Source of the DNA: Actinoallomurus sp963736325
GTDB lineage: Bacteria > Actinomycetota > Actinomycetes > Streptosporangiales > Streptosporangiaceae
Assembly: GCA_963736325.1 (NCBI GenBank)
Contig: CAVTOG010000010.1
Coordinates: 434,001-498,000, forward strand
DNA length: 64,000 bases
Direction: 5' to 3'
Position numbers and translations under genes: made by a program. Under the pieces are notes generated by a model. It did no database searches and was not told where the DNA came from. It saw only the letters and a list, made by a program, of their open reading frames with translations. This document shows positions 11,760 through 21,191 of this stretch, in pieces; the first letter of the stretch is position 1, and every line of letters begins with the position of its first letter.

Positions 11760-13610
11760 ATGACGGTCCTCCCTGATGGGCTCTCTCTGGCCGCCGAGTT
11801 CCCGGACCCGACCCGCGAGCAGTGGTCGCACCTCGTCGAAGGTGTGCTCCGCAAGGCGGGCGCCACGGACATCCCGGAATCGGCCGCCGAAGACGCGCTG
11901 GCCACCGAGATCGAGGACGGGCTCACCGCCCGCCCGCTCTACACCGCGCGCGACGCGCCGGCTGATCCCGGGTTTCCCGGATTCGCGCCGTACGTTCGCG
12001 GCGGGGGGGCGATGGGGACCTCGGTCTCCGGCTGGGACGTGCGCCAGCGCCACACGAGAACAGACCCCAAGCAGCTGAACGAGGCCGTCCTGGCCGACCT
12101 GGAGAACGGCGTCACCTCGCTGTGGCTGACCACCGGTGAGGGCGGCGTTCCACTCGACGGGCTGGCCACCGCCCTCGACGGCGTGCTCCTCGACCTCGCT
12201 CCGGTCGTGCTCGACGCCGGCGACGACGCCGAGGAGGCCGCGCGCGCGTTCCTGAGCCTCGTCGACGAGCGCGGGATGCCGCGGCGGGCAGCGCTCGGCA
12301 ACCTCGGCGCGGACCCGCTCAAGCAGGCCGCACGGGGCCGCCGCGCCTCCGAGGCCTCCGGTCTCGCCGTGCTCTGCCACGAGGAGTACCCCGGCATCCG
12401 CGCGATGACGGTGGACGCGCTCCCCTACCACGAGGCCGGCGGCTCGGCAGGGCAGGAGCTGGGCTGCTCCCTCGCCACCGGCGTCGCCTACCTGCGCGAC
12501 CTGACCGCGGCCGGGCTGCCTCTCGACGCGGCGTGCGCGCAACTGGAGTTCCGGTACGCCGCGACCGCAGACCAGTTCCTCACGATCGCCAAGTTGCGCG
12601 CCGCGCGGCGCCTCTGGGCGCGCGTGACCGAGGTGTGCGGCGCACCGGCGCCGCAGAGGCAGCACGCGGTGACGTCGCCGGTGATGATGACCCGGCGCGA
12701 CCCGTGGGTGAACATGCTGCGGACCACGGTCGCGTGCATGGCCGCCGGGGTCGGCGGGGCGGACGCCGTGACCGTGCTGCCCTTCGACGACGCTCTGGGC
12801 CTGCCGGACGCCTTCGCACGCCGCATCGCCCGCAACACCTCCACGATCCTGATGGAGGAGTCGCATCTGGCCCGGGTCATCGACCCGGCGGGCGGCTCCT
12901 GGTACGTGGAGCGGCTGACCGACGACCTGTGCCGGGTCGCCTGGGCGTGGTTCCAGGAGATCGAGCGCGCCGGCGGCCAGGCGAAGGCCCTGGACGACGG
13001 GCTGATCGCCGAGCGCCTCGCGAGCACCTGGGCGAAGAGGAGGAAGGACCTCGCGCGCCGCCGCGAGCCGATCACCGGCGTCAGCGAGTTCCCGAACCTG
13101 GCCGAACCCGAGGTCGAGCGCGAGCCCGCGCACGCCGGGCCGGGAGGCGGCCTGCCGAGCGTGCGCCGCGACCAGGACTTCGAGGAGCTGCGGGCCAGGT
13201 CGGACGCGCACCTGGCCACCACCGGCGTACGGCCGCGCGTGTTCCTGGCCGCGCTCGGACCGCCCGCCGCGCACACGGCGCGCGCGACGTTCAGCGCCAA
13301 CCTCTTCCAGGCCGGCGGCGTCGAGCCGGTCCAGGAGCAGGCCGGCGCGGCCACCGTCGCCGACGCGTTCCGGCGCAGCGGCGCGACGGTCGCGTGCCTG
13401 TGCTCGGCCGACAAGGTGTACGCCGAGGAGGCCGAGGCCGTCGCCGCGGCCCTGAAATCGGCGGGCGCGACGCGGGTGTTCCTCGCCGGGCGGCCGGGTG
13501 ACCGCCGGGAGGCGTACGCCGCGGCCGGCGTCGACGAGTTCGTCCACGCGGGCGGCGACGCGATCGCCGTCCTCACCTCCGTCCTCGACCACATGGGAGT
13601 GGCGCGATGA
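11760..13610 (+). CDS. mutA: methylmalonyl-CoA mutase small subunit
   Basis: 616 aa. The alpha/beta heterodimeric methylmalonyl-CoA mutase interconverts (R)-methylmalonyl-CoA and succinyl-CoA, feeding propionate carbon into the TCA cycle or supplying methylmalonyl-CoA for polyketides. The TIM-barrel half is recognisable (YVRGGGAMGTSVSGWDVRQRH; LPFDDALGLPDAFARRIARNTSTILMEESHLARVIDPAGGSWYVE). The C-terminal B12-fold domain lacks the DxHxxG cobalamin-binding motif, as expected for the noncatalytic subunit. The start at 11760 follows homology; longer upstream extensions have no support. The stop overlaps the mutB start by 4 bp. Confidence 0.95.
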   Translation: MTVLPDGLSLAAEFPDPTREQWSHLVEGVLRKAGATDIPESAAEDALATEIEDGLTARPLYTARDAPADPGFPGFAPYVRGGGAMGTSVSGWDVRQRHTRTDPKQLNEAVLADLENGVTSLWLTTGEGGVPLDGLATALDGVLLDLAPVVLDAGDDAEEAARAFLSLVDERGMPRRAALGNLGADPLKQAARGRRASEASGLAVLCHEEYPGIRAMTVDALPYHEAGGSAGQELGCSLATGVAYLRDLTAAGLPLDAACAQLEFRYAATADQFLTIAKLRAARRLWARVTEVCGAPAPQRQHAVTSPVMMTRRDPWVNMLRTTVACMAAGVGGADAVTVLPFDDALGLPDAFARRIARNTSTILMEESHLARVIDPAGGSWYVERLTDDLCRVAWAWFQEIERAGGQAKALDDGLIAERLASTWAKRRKDLARRREPITGVSEFPNLAEPEVEREPAHAGPGGGLPSVRRDQDFEELRARSDAHLATTGVRPRVFLAALGPPAAHTARATFSANLFQAGGVEPVQEQAGAATVADAFRRSGATVACLCSADKVYAEEAEAVAAALKSAGATRVFLAGRPGDRREAYAAAGVDEFVHAGGDAIAVLTSVLDHMGVAR

Positions 13611-15802
13611 TCCCCGACTTCTCGACGATCGGGCTGGAGGGTGGCGACTCCGGGGTCACCGGCGACCGGTGGCGCGCGGCGGCCGAAGAGCACGCCGGCA
13701 AGGACCCCGCGGAGCTGGTGTGGGAGACGCCGGAGGGCATCGGCGTCAAGCCCCTCTACACCGGAGACGACCTGGAGGGCCTGGACTTCCTCGGGACCTA
13801 TCCGGGCATCGCGCCGTACCTGCGCGGCCCGTACCCGACGATGTACGTCAACCAGCCGTGGACGATCCGCCAGTACGCGGGGTTCTCCACCGCGGAGGAG
13901 TCCAACGCCTTCTACCGCCGCAACCTGGCCGCCGGCCAGAAGGGCCTGTCGGTCGCGTTCGACCTGCCGACGCACCGCGGCTACGACAGCGACCACCCGC
14001 GCGTCACCGGCGACGTCGGCATGGCCGGTGTGGCCATCGACTCCATCTACGACATGCGGCAGCTGTTCGACGGCATCCCGCTGGACCGCATGAGCGTGTC
14101 GATGACGATGAACGGTGCGGTGCTCCCGGTGCTCGCGCTCTACATCGTCGCGGCCGAGGAGCAGGGGGTGCCGCCGGAGAAGCTCGTCGGGACCATCCAG
14201 AACGACATCCTCAAGGAGTTCATGGTCCGCAATACCTACATCTATCCGCCTCAGCCCTCGATGCGGATCATCTCCGACATCTTCGCGTACACCTCGCAGA
14301 AGATGCCGCGGTACAACTCCATCTCGATCTCCGGCTACCACATCCAAGAGGCCGGGGCGACGGCCGACCTGGAGCTGGCCTACACGCTCGCCGACGGCGT
14401 GGAGTACCTGCGCGCCGGCCTGGACGCCGGTCTCGACGTGGACGCCTTCGCGCCGCGGCTGTCCTTCTTCTGGGCGATCGGCATGAACTTCTTCATGGAG
14501 ATCGCCAAGCTCCGCGCGGGCCGCCTGCTGTGGGCGAGGCTCGTCAAGGGCTTCGACCCGAAGAACACCAAGTCGCTGTCGCTGCGCACCCACTCCCAGA
14601 CCTCGGGCTGGTCGCTGACCGCGCAGGACGTCTACAACAACGTGACCCGCACCTGTGTCGAGGCGATGGCCGCGACGCAGGGCCACACGCAGTCGCTGCA
14701 CACCAACGCGCTGGACGAGGCCCTCGCGCTGCCCACCGACTTCTCCGCGCGTATCGCCCGCAACACCCAGCTGCTGCTCCAGCAGGAGTCCGGGACGTGC
14801 CGGGTGATCGACCCGTGGGGCGGCAGCGCTTACGTGGAGCGGCTCACCTACGACCTGGCGCGGCGCGCCTGGCAGCACATCGAGGAGGTCGAGGCGGCGG
14901 GCGGCATGGCGCAGGCCATCGACGCCGGAATCCCCAAGCTGCGCGTCGAGGAGGCCGCGGCACGTACGCAGGCCCGCATCGACTCCGGGCGGCAGCCGCT
15001 CATCGGCATCAACAAATACCGGGTGGACGCCGACGAGCAGATCGAGGTGCTCAAGGTCGACAACTCCTCGGTGCGCGCCCAGCAGGTCGAGAAGCTGCGG
15101 CGGCTGCGCGAGGAGCGCGACGAGGCGGCCTGCCAGGACGCCCTGCGCGCGCTGACCGCCGCGGCCGACGCCGGCACGCGGCCGGGCATGGACGGCAACC
15201 TGCTCGCCCTGGCGGTCGACGCCGCGCGGGCGATGGCGACCGTCGGCGAGATCTCCGACGCGCTGGAGCGTGCGTACGGACGGCACGCCGGCCAGGTACG
15301 TACGATCTCCGGTGTGTATCGGGAAGAGGCCGGGTCCTCGCCGTCGGTGGAGCGCACGCGCGCGCTGGTGGAGGCGTTCGAGCTGGCGGAGGGCAGGCGG
15401 CCTCGCATCCTCGTCGCCAAGATGGGCCAGGACGGCCATGACCGCGGCCAGAAGGTGATCGCCACCGCCTTCGCCGACCTCGGCTTCGACGTCGACGTGG
15501 GCCCGCTGTTCCAGACGCCGGCCGAGGTGGCCCGCCAGGCGGTGGAGGCCGACGTGCACATCGTCGGCGTCTCCTCCCTCGCCGCGGGGCACCTGACGCT
15601 GGTGCCGGCGCTGCGGGAGGAGCTGGCGGCGCAGGGCCGCGAGGACATCACCATCGTCGTCGGCGGCGTGATCCCGCCCCAGGACGTCGAGACGCTCCAC
15701 GAGGCCGGCGCCGCCGCCGTCTTCCCGCCGGGAACGGTAATCCCGGACGCCGCCCACGACCTGCTGAAGGCCCTCGCCACGGCCCTCGGCCACGAACTGT
15801 GA
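13607..15802 (+). CDS. mutB: methylmalonyl-CoA mutase large subunit
   Basis: 731 aa, the usual length. Catalytic subunit of the adenosylcobalamin-dependent mutase. The N-terminal barrel binds the CoA substrate (TMYVNQPWTIRQYAGF; DLPTHRGYDSDHPRV). The C-terminal cobalamin domain has the base-off/His-on motif DGHDRG (about residue 608) followed by the GVSSLAAGH and GGVIPPQD loops. Its ATG overlaps the mutA stop (ATGA), and the meaB chaperone gene follows after 4 bp, so all three form one operon. Confidence 0.97.
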   Translation: MIPDFSTIGLEGGDSGVTGDRWRAAAEEHAGKDPAELVWETPEGIGVKPLYTGDDLEGLDFLGTYPGIAPYLRGPYPTMYVNQPWTIRQYAGFSTAEESNAFYRRNLAAGQKGLSVAFDLPTHRGYDSDHPRVTGDVGMAGVAIDSIYDMRQLFDGIPLDRMSVSMTMNGAVLPVLALYIVAAEEQGVPPEKLVGTIQNDILKEFMVRNTYIYPPQPSMRIISDIFAYTSQKMPRYNSISISGYHIQEAGATADLELAYTLADGVEYLRAGLDAGLDVDAFAPRLSFFWAIGMNFFMEIAKLRAGRLLWARLVKGFDPKNTKSLSLRTHSQTSGWSLTAQDVYNNVTRTCVEAMAATQGHTQSLHTNALDEALALPTDFSARIARNTQLLLQQESGTCRVIDPWGGSAYVERLTYDLARRAWQHIEEVEAAGGMAQAIDAGIPKLRVEEAAARTQARIDSGRQPLIGINKYRVDADEQIEVLKVDNSSVRAQQVEKLRRLREERDEAACQDALRALTAAADAGTRPGMDGNLLALAVDAARAMATVGEISDALERAYGRHAGQVRTISGVYREEAGSSPSVERTRALVEAFELAEGRRPRILVAKMGQDGHDRGQKVIATAFADLGFDVDVGPLFQTPAEVARQAVEADVHIVGVSSLAAGHLTLVPALREELAAQGREDITIVVGGVIPPQDVETLHEAGAAAVFPPGTVIPDAAHDLLKALATALGHEL

Positions 15803-15806
15803 CGCG

Positions 15807-16793
15807 ATGAGGATCGACCTCGACGACTACACCAAGGGAGTGCTCGACGGCTCCCGCACGCACATCGCGCGGGCCATCACGCTCGTGGAGTCCACCCGCG
15901 CCGACCACCGCGAGCTGGCCCAGCGGCTCCTGATCGACCTGCTCCCCCACGCGGGCAAGGCACGGCGGATCGGCGTCTCCGGGGTGCCGGGCGTGGGCAA
16001 GTCCACGTTCATCGACGCGCTCGGCACCATGCTCACCGGCCTCGGCCACCGGGTCGCCGTCCTCGCCGTGGACCCCTCGTCCACGCGCACCGGCGGCTCG
16101 ATCCTGGGCGACAAGACCCGCATGGAGCGGCTGTCGGTGGACCCGTCGGCGTTCGTACGGCCCTCGCCGACGTCGGGCACGCTCGGCGGCGTCGCCAAGG
16201 CCACCCGCGAGACCATCGTCGTGATGGAGGCCGCCGGCTACGACGTGGTGCTCGTCGAGACCGTGGGCGTCGGCCAGTCCGAGACGGCGGTGGCCGGCAT
16301 GGTCGACACGTTCCTGCTGCTCACGCTCGCCCGTACGGGCGACCAGCTACAGGGGATCAAGAAGGGCGTGCTGGAGCTCGCGGACGTCGTCGCGGTCAAC
16401 AAGGCCGACGGGCCGCACGAGCGTGACGCGCGGTCCGCCGCCCGCGAACTCGCGGGCGCGCTGCGCCTGATGCAGAGCGCCGACGCGGCCTGGAACCCCC
16501 CGGTGCTGACGTGCAGCGCGCGCGAGAGCACCGGGCTCGACACGCTGTGGGAGCGCCTGGAGCAGCACCGCGTGACGCTGGAGGCGACCGGCCGCCTCGA
16601 CGCGAAACGGCGTGACCAGCAGGTCGACTGGACCTGGTCGATGGTGAACGACCAGCTGCTGGCCCGGCTGCGCGGGCACCCGGGCGTACGGGAGCTGGCG
16701 CCCGGCCTCGAACGGCGGGTGCGCGACGGTGGCCTGACCGCGACGCTCGCCGCCGAGCGCCTGATCGAGGCGTTCTTCGCCGCGTCACCGTAG
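15807..16793 (+). CDS. meaB: MeaB/ArgK GTPase, mutase chaperone
   Basis: 328 aa G3E-family P-loop GTPase that loads and protects adenosylcobalamin in methylmalonyl-CoA mutase. Walker A is GVPGVGKST (about residue 55), the Mg/switch region is DPSSTRTGGSILGDKTRM, Walker B lies in DVVLVETVGVGQSE and the guanine-specificity motif is NKAD. It sits 4 bp after mutB, matching the conserved mutA-mutB-meaB order. Its last 9 bp overlap the convergent oxidoreductase gene. Confidence 0.96.
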   Translation: MRIDLDDYTKGVLDGSRTHIARAITLVESTRADHRELAQRLLIDLLPHAGKARRIGVSGVPGVGKSTFIDALGTMLTGLGHRVAVLAVDPSSTRTGGSILGDKTRMERLSVDPSAFVRPSPTSGTLGGVAKATRETIVVMEAAGYDVVLVETVGVGQSETAVAGMVDTFLLLTLARTGDQLQGIKKGVLELADVVAVNKADGPHERDARSAARELAGALRLMQSADAAWNPPVLTCSARESTGLDTLWERLEQHRVTLEATGRLDAKRRDQQVDWTWSMVNDQLLARLRGHPGVRELAPGLERRVRDGGLTATLAAERLIEAFFAASP

Positions 16794-17774
16794 CCGCGGG
16801 AGCACCTCCTCGCCGAGGCGCGCGATGTTCTCGAGCGTACGGGCGCGGTCGCCGGCGCCCTCGACCAGGCAGACGAGGTGCCGCAGGCCCGTACGCTCGG
16901 CGGTCGCGGCCATCGTCTCCACGCAGTCGTCGGCCGTCCCGACCGGATGGATGCGGCAGAGCACCTCCGCGTACTCCTCCGGGTCCCGTTGTGCCCGGCG
17001 CCGCCCGTCGACCGGGACGTACCCGGCGAGCCCGGCGCGGAGCCACCGGGGCAGCGACCGGCGCAGGGTGCGGTGCGCCTCCGCGCGGGTGTCGGCGACC
17101 TGGGCGACCACCGCGCCGACGTGGCCAGCCGGTACGCGCGCGGCGGCGTCGTAGGCCGCGATCGTGTCCCGCTTGCCGTCGTCGCCGGTGTGCATCCCCA
17201 GCAGCAGCGGCAGCCCGCGCCGCGCGGCGAGCTCCGCGGTCTCCTTCGACGTCGCGGCCACGATGACCCGCTCGTCCAGTTCGGGGCGCGGCGCGGGCAC
17301 GACCGGCACCTCGCGGAACGCGAACGCCGGGCCGTGCCCGGACGCACGCCCGGTCCGCAGCGCGACCAGCAGCACGTCGAGCGCCTCCTCGAAGCCCGAC
17401 TCGTAGCGTTCGAGGCCGGTGCCGAAGGCCTCCAGCTCCATCCACGGGCCGCCGCGCCCCACGCCCAGCCGGAACCGGCCGCCCGACACCGCGTCCAGGA
17501 GCGCCAGCTCCTCGGCCAGCCCGACCGGGTGGCGCACCGACAGCACGCTCACCGCGGTGCCGACCGTGACGCGCTCGGTGCGGCCCAGCACGTAGCCGGC
17601 CAGGGCCACCGGCGACGGGCACACCCCGTACGTCATGAAGTGGTGCTCGGCCAGCCACACGTCGTCGAACCCGGCCCGCTCGGCGGCGACGGCGGCCTCC
17701 ACCGTGGCGATGAGCACCTCCTCGTGGGACCGCCCGGGAAAGCCCGCCGCGAGCAGGAAGACCCCGATCTTCAT
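16785..17774 (-). CDS. LLM-class flavin-dependent oxidoreductase
   Basis: 329 aa luciferase-like (F420/FMN) TIM-barrel protein. Seen: the N-terminal strand MKIGVFLLAAGFPG, the family motif AERAGFDDVWLAEHHF (residues about 32-47), GTAVSVLSVRHPVGLAEELALLD and SGGRFRLGVGRGG. Family members are monooxygenases or F420-dependent reductases; the substrate cannot be read from sequence. It is transcribed leftwards from a region abutting the zinc-uptake promoter. The shared 93-bp gap holds a Zur-like palindrome, so it might be zinc-responsive too. Confidence 0.9.
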   Translation of the reverse strand: MKIGVFLLAAGFPGRSHEEVLIATVEAAVAAERAGFDDVWLAEHHFMTYGVCPSPVALAGYVLGRTERVTVGTAVSVLSVRHPVGLAEELALLDAVSGGRFRLGVGRGGPWMELEAFGTGLERYESGFEEALDVLLVALRTGRASGHGPAFAFREVPVVPAPRPELDERVIVAATSKETAELAARRGLPLLLGMHTGDDGKRDTIAAYDAAARVPAGHVGAVVAQVADTRAEAHRTLRRSLPRWLRAGLAGYVPVDGRRRAQRDPEEYAEVLCRIHPVGTADDCVETMAATAERTGLRHLVCLVEGAGDRARTLENIARLGEEVLPRLR

Positions 17775-17798
17775 CCGTCGACCTCCGATTTCACGACA

Positions 17799-17827
17799 TT
17801 GACAACCATTATCGATAACGCCAGGAT
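17799..17827 (+). promoter_or_regulatory. sigma70-type promoter of metal ABC operon
   Basis: TTGACA at 17799-17804 and CAGGAT at 17822-17827, separated by exactly 17 bp. This is a near-ideal housekeeping promoter about 40 bp before the binding-protein start. The -10 overlaps the Zur-like operator. Confidence 0.7.
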
Positions 17828-17842
17828 GAAAACGGTTTTCAT
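17826..17842. promoter_or_regulatory. Zur-type operator
   Basis: Perfect 17-bp palindrome ATGAAAACGGTTTTCAT. It matches the TGAAAA-n-TTTTCA shape of actinobacterial Zur boxes. It covers the -10 and start region of the ABC operon, so zinc-loaded Zur would block transcription. Confidence 0.8.
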
Positions 17843-17867
17843 TTGCGTCAAGGAATCGAGGGTATCC

Positions 17868-18794
17868 ATGCGCGTCCGAGCCATGCCGCCCGCCGTGCTC
17901 ACGGGCCTGCTGTTCGCCGCCGCCTGCGCCGGAACCGGATCGGCCGACATGGGGAGGCTGAAGGTGGTAGCGACGACCACACAGGTGGCCGACTTCGTGC
18001 GCGATGTGGGCGGCGACCGGGTCACGGTCACCCAGGTCCTCAAGCCCAACGTCGACCCGCACGACTACGAGCCGTCGCCGGCCGACGTCCAGGCCATCGC
18101 GGACGCGGACGTCGTGGCGGAGAACGGCGTCGGCCTGGAGAAGTGGCTGGACCGGACGATCAGGTCGGCGGGCTTCCACGGCACCGTCACGGACACGAGC
18201 CGCGGCGTGCGCGTACGCCGCGGGAACGGCACCGACGAGGAGGCCGCCGGCGACCCGCACATCTGGCACGACCCGCGGAACGCCGAGATCATGTCCCGCG
18301 CCATCGCGGCCGCCCTGGAGGCGAAGGACCCGGCGGGCAAGCCGTACTTCGACCGGCGGCTCGCCGCCTACACCGAGAGCCTGCGGCAGCTGGACGCCTG
18401 GATCGCGCGGCGAATCGACGCGATCCCGGCCGCGCGGCGCGAACTCGTCACGAACCACGACGCGTTCGGCTACTACGTCGACCGGTACCACCTGACGTTC
18501 GCCGGCTCGATCATCCCGAGCTTCGACACCTCGGCGGAGCTGTCCGGGCGGCGGCTCGGCACCCTGGTCGCCAAGATCAAGGCGACCGGCGTCAAGGCGA
18601 TCTTCTCCGAGTCGTCGCTGCCGCCGCGCACGGCCGAGGCCATCGGCCGGCAGGCCGGTGTCACGGTCGAGGCCGGCGAGGACTCCCTGTACGGAGACAC
18701 GCTCGGCCCGGCGGGCTCGGCCGGCGCCACGTACCTCGCCATGGAGCGGCACAACACCACCGTCATCGCCGACGCCCTGGGCGGGACGCGATGA
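17868..18794 (+). CDS. znuA: zinc/manganese ABC transporter binding lipoprotein
   Basis: 308 aa ZnuA/TroA-family (cluster A-I) solute-binding protein. The N-terminus is a lipoprotein signal with lipobox AAAC (about residue 20). Likely metal ligands are His in VDPHDYEPSP, His in GDPHIWHDPRN, His in TNHDAFGYY, and the acid in FSESSLPP. It lacks the long His-rich loop of many ZnuA proteins. The start at 17868 follows a GAGGG. It is the first gene of a four-gene operon with overlapping stops and starts behind a Zur-like box, so zinc is the best substrate guess and manganese is the alternative. Confidence 0.9.
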   Translation: MRVRAMPPAVLTGLLFAAACAGTGSADMGRLKVVATTTQVADFVRDVGGDRVTVTQVLKPNVDPHDYEPSPADVQAIADADVVAENGVGLEKWLDRTIRSAGFHGTVTDTSRGVRVRRGNGTDEEAAGDPHIWHDPRNAEIMSRAIAAALEAKDPAGKPYFDRRLAAYTESLRQLDAWIARRIDAIPAARRELVTNHDAFGYYVDRYHLTFAGSIIPSFDTSAELSGRRLGTLVAKIKATGVKAIFSESSLPPRTAEAIGRQAGVTVEAGEDSLYGDTLGPAGSAGATYLAMERHNTTVIADALGGTR

Positions 18795-19525
18795 CGCCGG
18801 CACTGGACCTGGACGAGGTCCGCGTCGCGTACGGGCCGGCGGTCGCGCTGGACGACGTCGACGGCATGGTCGCGCCGGGCGAGGCCGTCGCGCTCGTCGG
18901 CCCCAACGGCGCCGGCAAGTCCACGCTCATCAAGGCGATCCTCGGCCTCGTACCCCTCGCCTCGGGACGGATCACCGTGCTCGGGCGCACACCGTCCGAG
19001 GCGCGCCGTCAGGTCGCGTACGTCCCTCAGGCGGACACCCTCGATCCGGATTTCCCGATCTCGGCCGGGCAGGTCGTGATGATGGGCCGGCACCGGCGGC
19101 TGCTGCGGCGTCCCGGCGCGGCCGACCGCGAGGCCGTCGCGCGCGCTCTCGACCAGGTCGGGCTGGCCGACCGCGCGCGGCACCGGTTCGGCACGCTGTC
19201 CGGCGGTCAGCGCCAGCGTGTCCTGCTGGCGCGCGCCATCGCCGCCGCTCCCCGGCTGCTGCTGCTCGACGAGCCGTTCAACGGCGTCGACGCCGTCAGC
19301 GAGCGCGCGCTCCTCGACGCCGTCGCCGCGCTGAAGGCCGAGGACACGGCCGCGGTGATCGCCACCCACGACCTCGCGCTGGCGAACGTCGCGTGCGAGC
19401 AGGTGTGCCTGCTCAACCGGCGCCAGTACGGGTTCGGGCCCACGGGGGAGACGCTCACCCCCGCACGTCTCCGCGCGACGTACGGCGGGCGTGTTCTGGA
19501 CCACGTCTTCCTCACGCGGTCATGA
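18791..19525 (+). CDS. znuC: metal ABC transporter ATPase
   Basis: 244 aa ABC ATPase with Walker A GPNGAGKST (about residue 39), Q-loop YVPQAD, signature LSGGQRQR (about residue 137), Walker B LLLLDEPF and the switch histidine in ATHD. It powers uptake through the two downstream permeases. The ATGA overlap with the binding-protein gene, and a second ATGA overlap with the first permease, indicate tight co-translation. Confidence 0.94.
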   Translation: MTPALDLDEVRVAYGPAVALDDVDGMVAPGEAVALVGPNGAGKSTLIKAILGLVPLASGRITVLGRTPSEARRQVAYVPQADTLDPDFPISAGQVVMMGRHRRLLRRPGAADREAVARALDQVGLADRARHRFGTLSGGQRQRVLLARAIAAAPRLLLLDEPFNGVDAVSERALLDAVAALKAEDTAAVIATHDLALANVACEQVCLLNRRQYGFGPTGETLTPARLRATYGGRVLDHVFLTRS

Positions 19526-20358
19526 TCGCGCCGTTCGCGTACCCGTTCATGGCCCGCGCGCTGGCCGAACTCATCGTCCTCGGCGCCCTCGCCGGCACCG
19601 TCGGGGTGCTCATCCTGCTGCGCCGCCTGGCGTTCATGACGGACGCGCTCACCCACACCGTCTTCCCCGGCGTCGTCATCGGGTACCTGCTCGGCGGCGA
19701 CGGCGGCGTCTTCTGGGGCGCGCTCTCCGCCGGGACGCTGACCGCGGTGCTGCTCACCCTGGTCACGCGGCACCGGGCGGTTACCGAGGACACCGCGCTG
19801 GCGGTGCTGCTCACGTCGTTCTTCGCCCTCGGCGTGGTGCTGATCTCGCGCCAGGCGGGCTACACGAGCGACCTGACGGCGTTCCTGTTCGGCGGGATTC
19901 TCACCGTCACGGGACCGCAGCTCGCCCAGACCCTGGAGGTCACCGCGCTCGTCCTCGCCGCGCTGGCGTGCCTGCGACGGCCGCTGCTCGCCCGCGCCTT
20001 CGACCCCGTCGGCGCGCGTGCCGCGGGCCACCGCGTCGGCCTCCTCGACCTGGCCGCCAACGTGATCATCGCACTCGTCGTCGTCGCCTCAGTGCGTGCC
20101 GTCGGCACGGTCCTGGTGATCGCGCTGCTCATCGTGCCCGCCGCGGCGGCGCGCGCGGTCTCGGACCGCCTCGCCGTGATCGTGCCGCTCGCCGCCGTCC
20201 TCGGCGTGCTGGCGGGGTGGGCGGGCCTGGCCATCGGCTACGACGCGTCCGTCCACCACGGACTGCGGCTGGCCGCCGGCGCCACGGTCGTCCTGGTCCT
20301 CGTCGCCTTCCACCTGCTCGCCCTCGCCGCGGGCGCGCTGCTGCGGCGTGCGGCGTGA
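19522..20358 (+). CDS. znuB: metal ABC transporter permease (1)
   Basis: 278 aa ABC-3 family permease with about eight hydrophobic helices. It carries the family pattern FMTDALTHTVFPGVVIGYLLGG near residue 45 and ASVRAVGTVLVIALLIVPAAAARA near residue 195. It is inner-membrane and is probably paired with the next gene as a heterodimeric channel for Zn/Mn. It starts at an ATGA overlap with the ATPase gene and ends in a GTGA overlap with the second permease. Confidence 0.92.
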   Translation: MIAPFAYPFMARALAELIVLGALAGTVGVLILLRRLAFMTDALTHTVFPGVVIGYLLGGDGGVFWGALSAGTLTAVLLTLVTRHRAVTEDTALAVLLTSFFALGVVLISRQAGYTSDLTAFLFGGILTVTGPQLAQTLEVTALVLAALACLRRPLLARAFDPVGARAAGHRVGLLDLAANVIIALVVVASVRAVGTVLVIALLIVPAAAARAVSDRLAVIVPLAAVLGVLAGWAGLAIGYDASVHHGLRLAAGATVVLVLVAFHLLALAAGALLRRAA

Positions 20359-21191
20359 CCGCCGCCGGGCGGGCGATGGCCGAAGCGACGCTACTCGGCG
20401 GCGCCGGCGGGCTGATCGGCGTGTGGATCGTGCTGCGGCGGCTGCCGTTCTTCACCCTTGCCATGACGCACGCGACCTTTCCCGGCGTGGTGCTGGCGGC
20501 GGTCGCGGGTGTCGACCTGTACGCGGGCGGCGGCCTGTTCGGCGTGGCCGTCGTGCTGGGCGTCGTCCTGCTGTCACGCCGCCGCGACCATGACGCGAGC
20601 ACGGCGACCGGGATCGCGCTGTCCGCCGGGTTCGCGCTCGGCGTCGTGCTGCTGTCGGCGCGCGACGGCTTCTCCAAGGACCTCACCGCCTACACCGTCG
20701 GCCAGATCCTCACCGTCGGCGACGGCGACCTGGTGGCCGCCGGTGTGGCCTGCCTCCTCGTCGTCGCGCTGCTCGCCGTCACGCACCGGCGGCTGGCGTT
20801 CCGTGCGTTCGACCCGGACGGCTACGCCGCCGCCGGACACCGGTCCGCCGCGCTCGACGTCGCGCTGCTGCTCGCGGTGGAGGCGGTCGTCGTCGTCGCG
20901 ATGCCCGCCGTCGGCGCCATCCTCGCCGTCGCCGTGCTGGTCGGGCCGGCCGCCGTCGCCCGCCTGTGGAGCGACCGGATCCCGGTGATGACGGCCGTCG
21001 CGGTGATCACGGGCGCCGGCGGAGGCCTGGCCGGAGTCCAGGCCTCCGTCCACTATGACGTCGCCGCCGGCGGCGCGATCACTCTCGTCATCGGCGCCGT
21101 GTTCGCCGTCTCACTGGCCACGACCGTGGCTAGTCGCGGCCTTCGCGGTCGTCCTCGGCGAGCTCGTCCACCGCGACGACGATCGCGATGA
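20355..21191 (+). CDS. metal ABC transporter permease (2)
   Basis: 278 aa second ABC-3 permease, clearly paralogous to the preceding one (FTLAMTHATFPGVVLAAVAG; AMPAVGAILAVAVLVGPAAVARL). It uses a GTG start inside the previous stop. Two unlike permeases in one operon suggest a heteromeric channel rather than the ZnuB homodimer. The last 62 bp overlap the convergent LOR-family gene, and the C-terminal tail is Arg/Pro-rich. Confidence 0.9.
   Translation: MTAAGRAMAEATLLGGAGGLIGVWIVLRRLPFFTLAMTHATFPGVVLAAVAGVDLYAGGGLFGVAVVLGVVLLSRRRDHDASTATGIALSAGFALGVVLLSARDGFSKDLTAYTVGQILTVGDGDLVAAGVACLLVVALLAVTHRRLAFRAFDPDGYAAAGHRSAALDVALLLAVEAVVVVAMPAVGAILAVAVLVGPAAVARLWSDRIPVMTAVAVITGAGGGLAGVQASVHYDVAAGGAITLVIGAVFAVSLATTVASRGLRGRPRRARPPRRRSR

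Noticed and set aside
12488..15793. Minus-strand ORF of 1101 codons opposite mutA-mutB
   Set aside because: Pure shadow of the mut genes in GC-rich DNA; Arg/His/Gly-rich composition, no domain and no ribosome-binding site.
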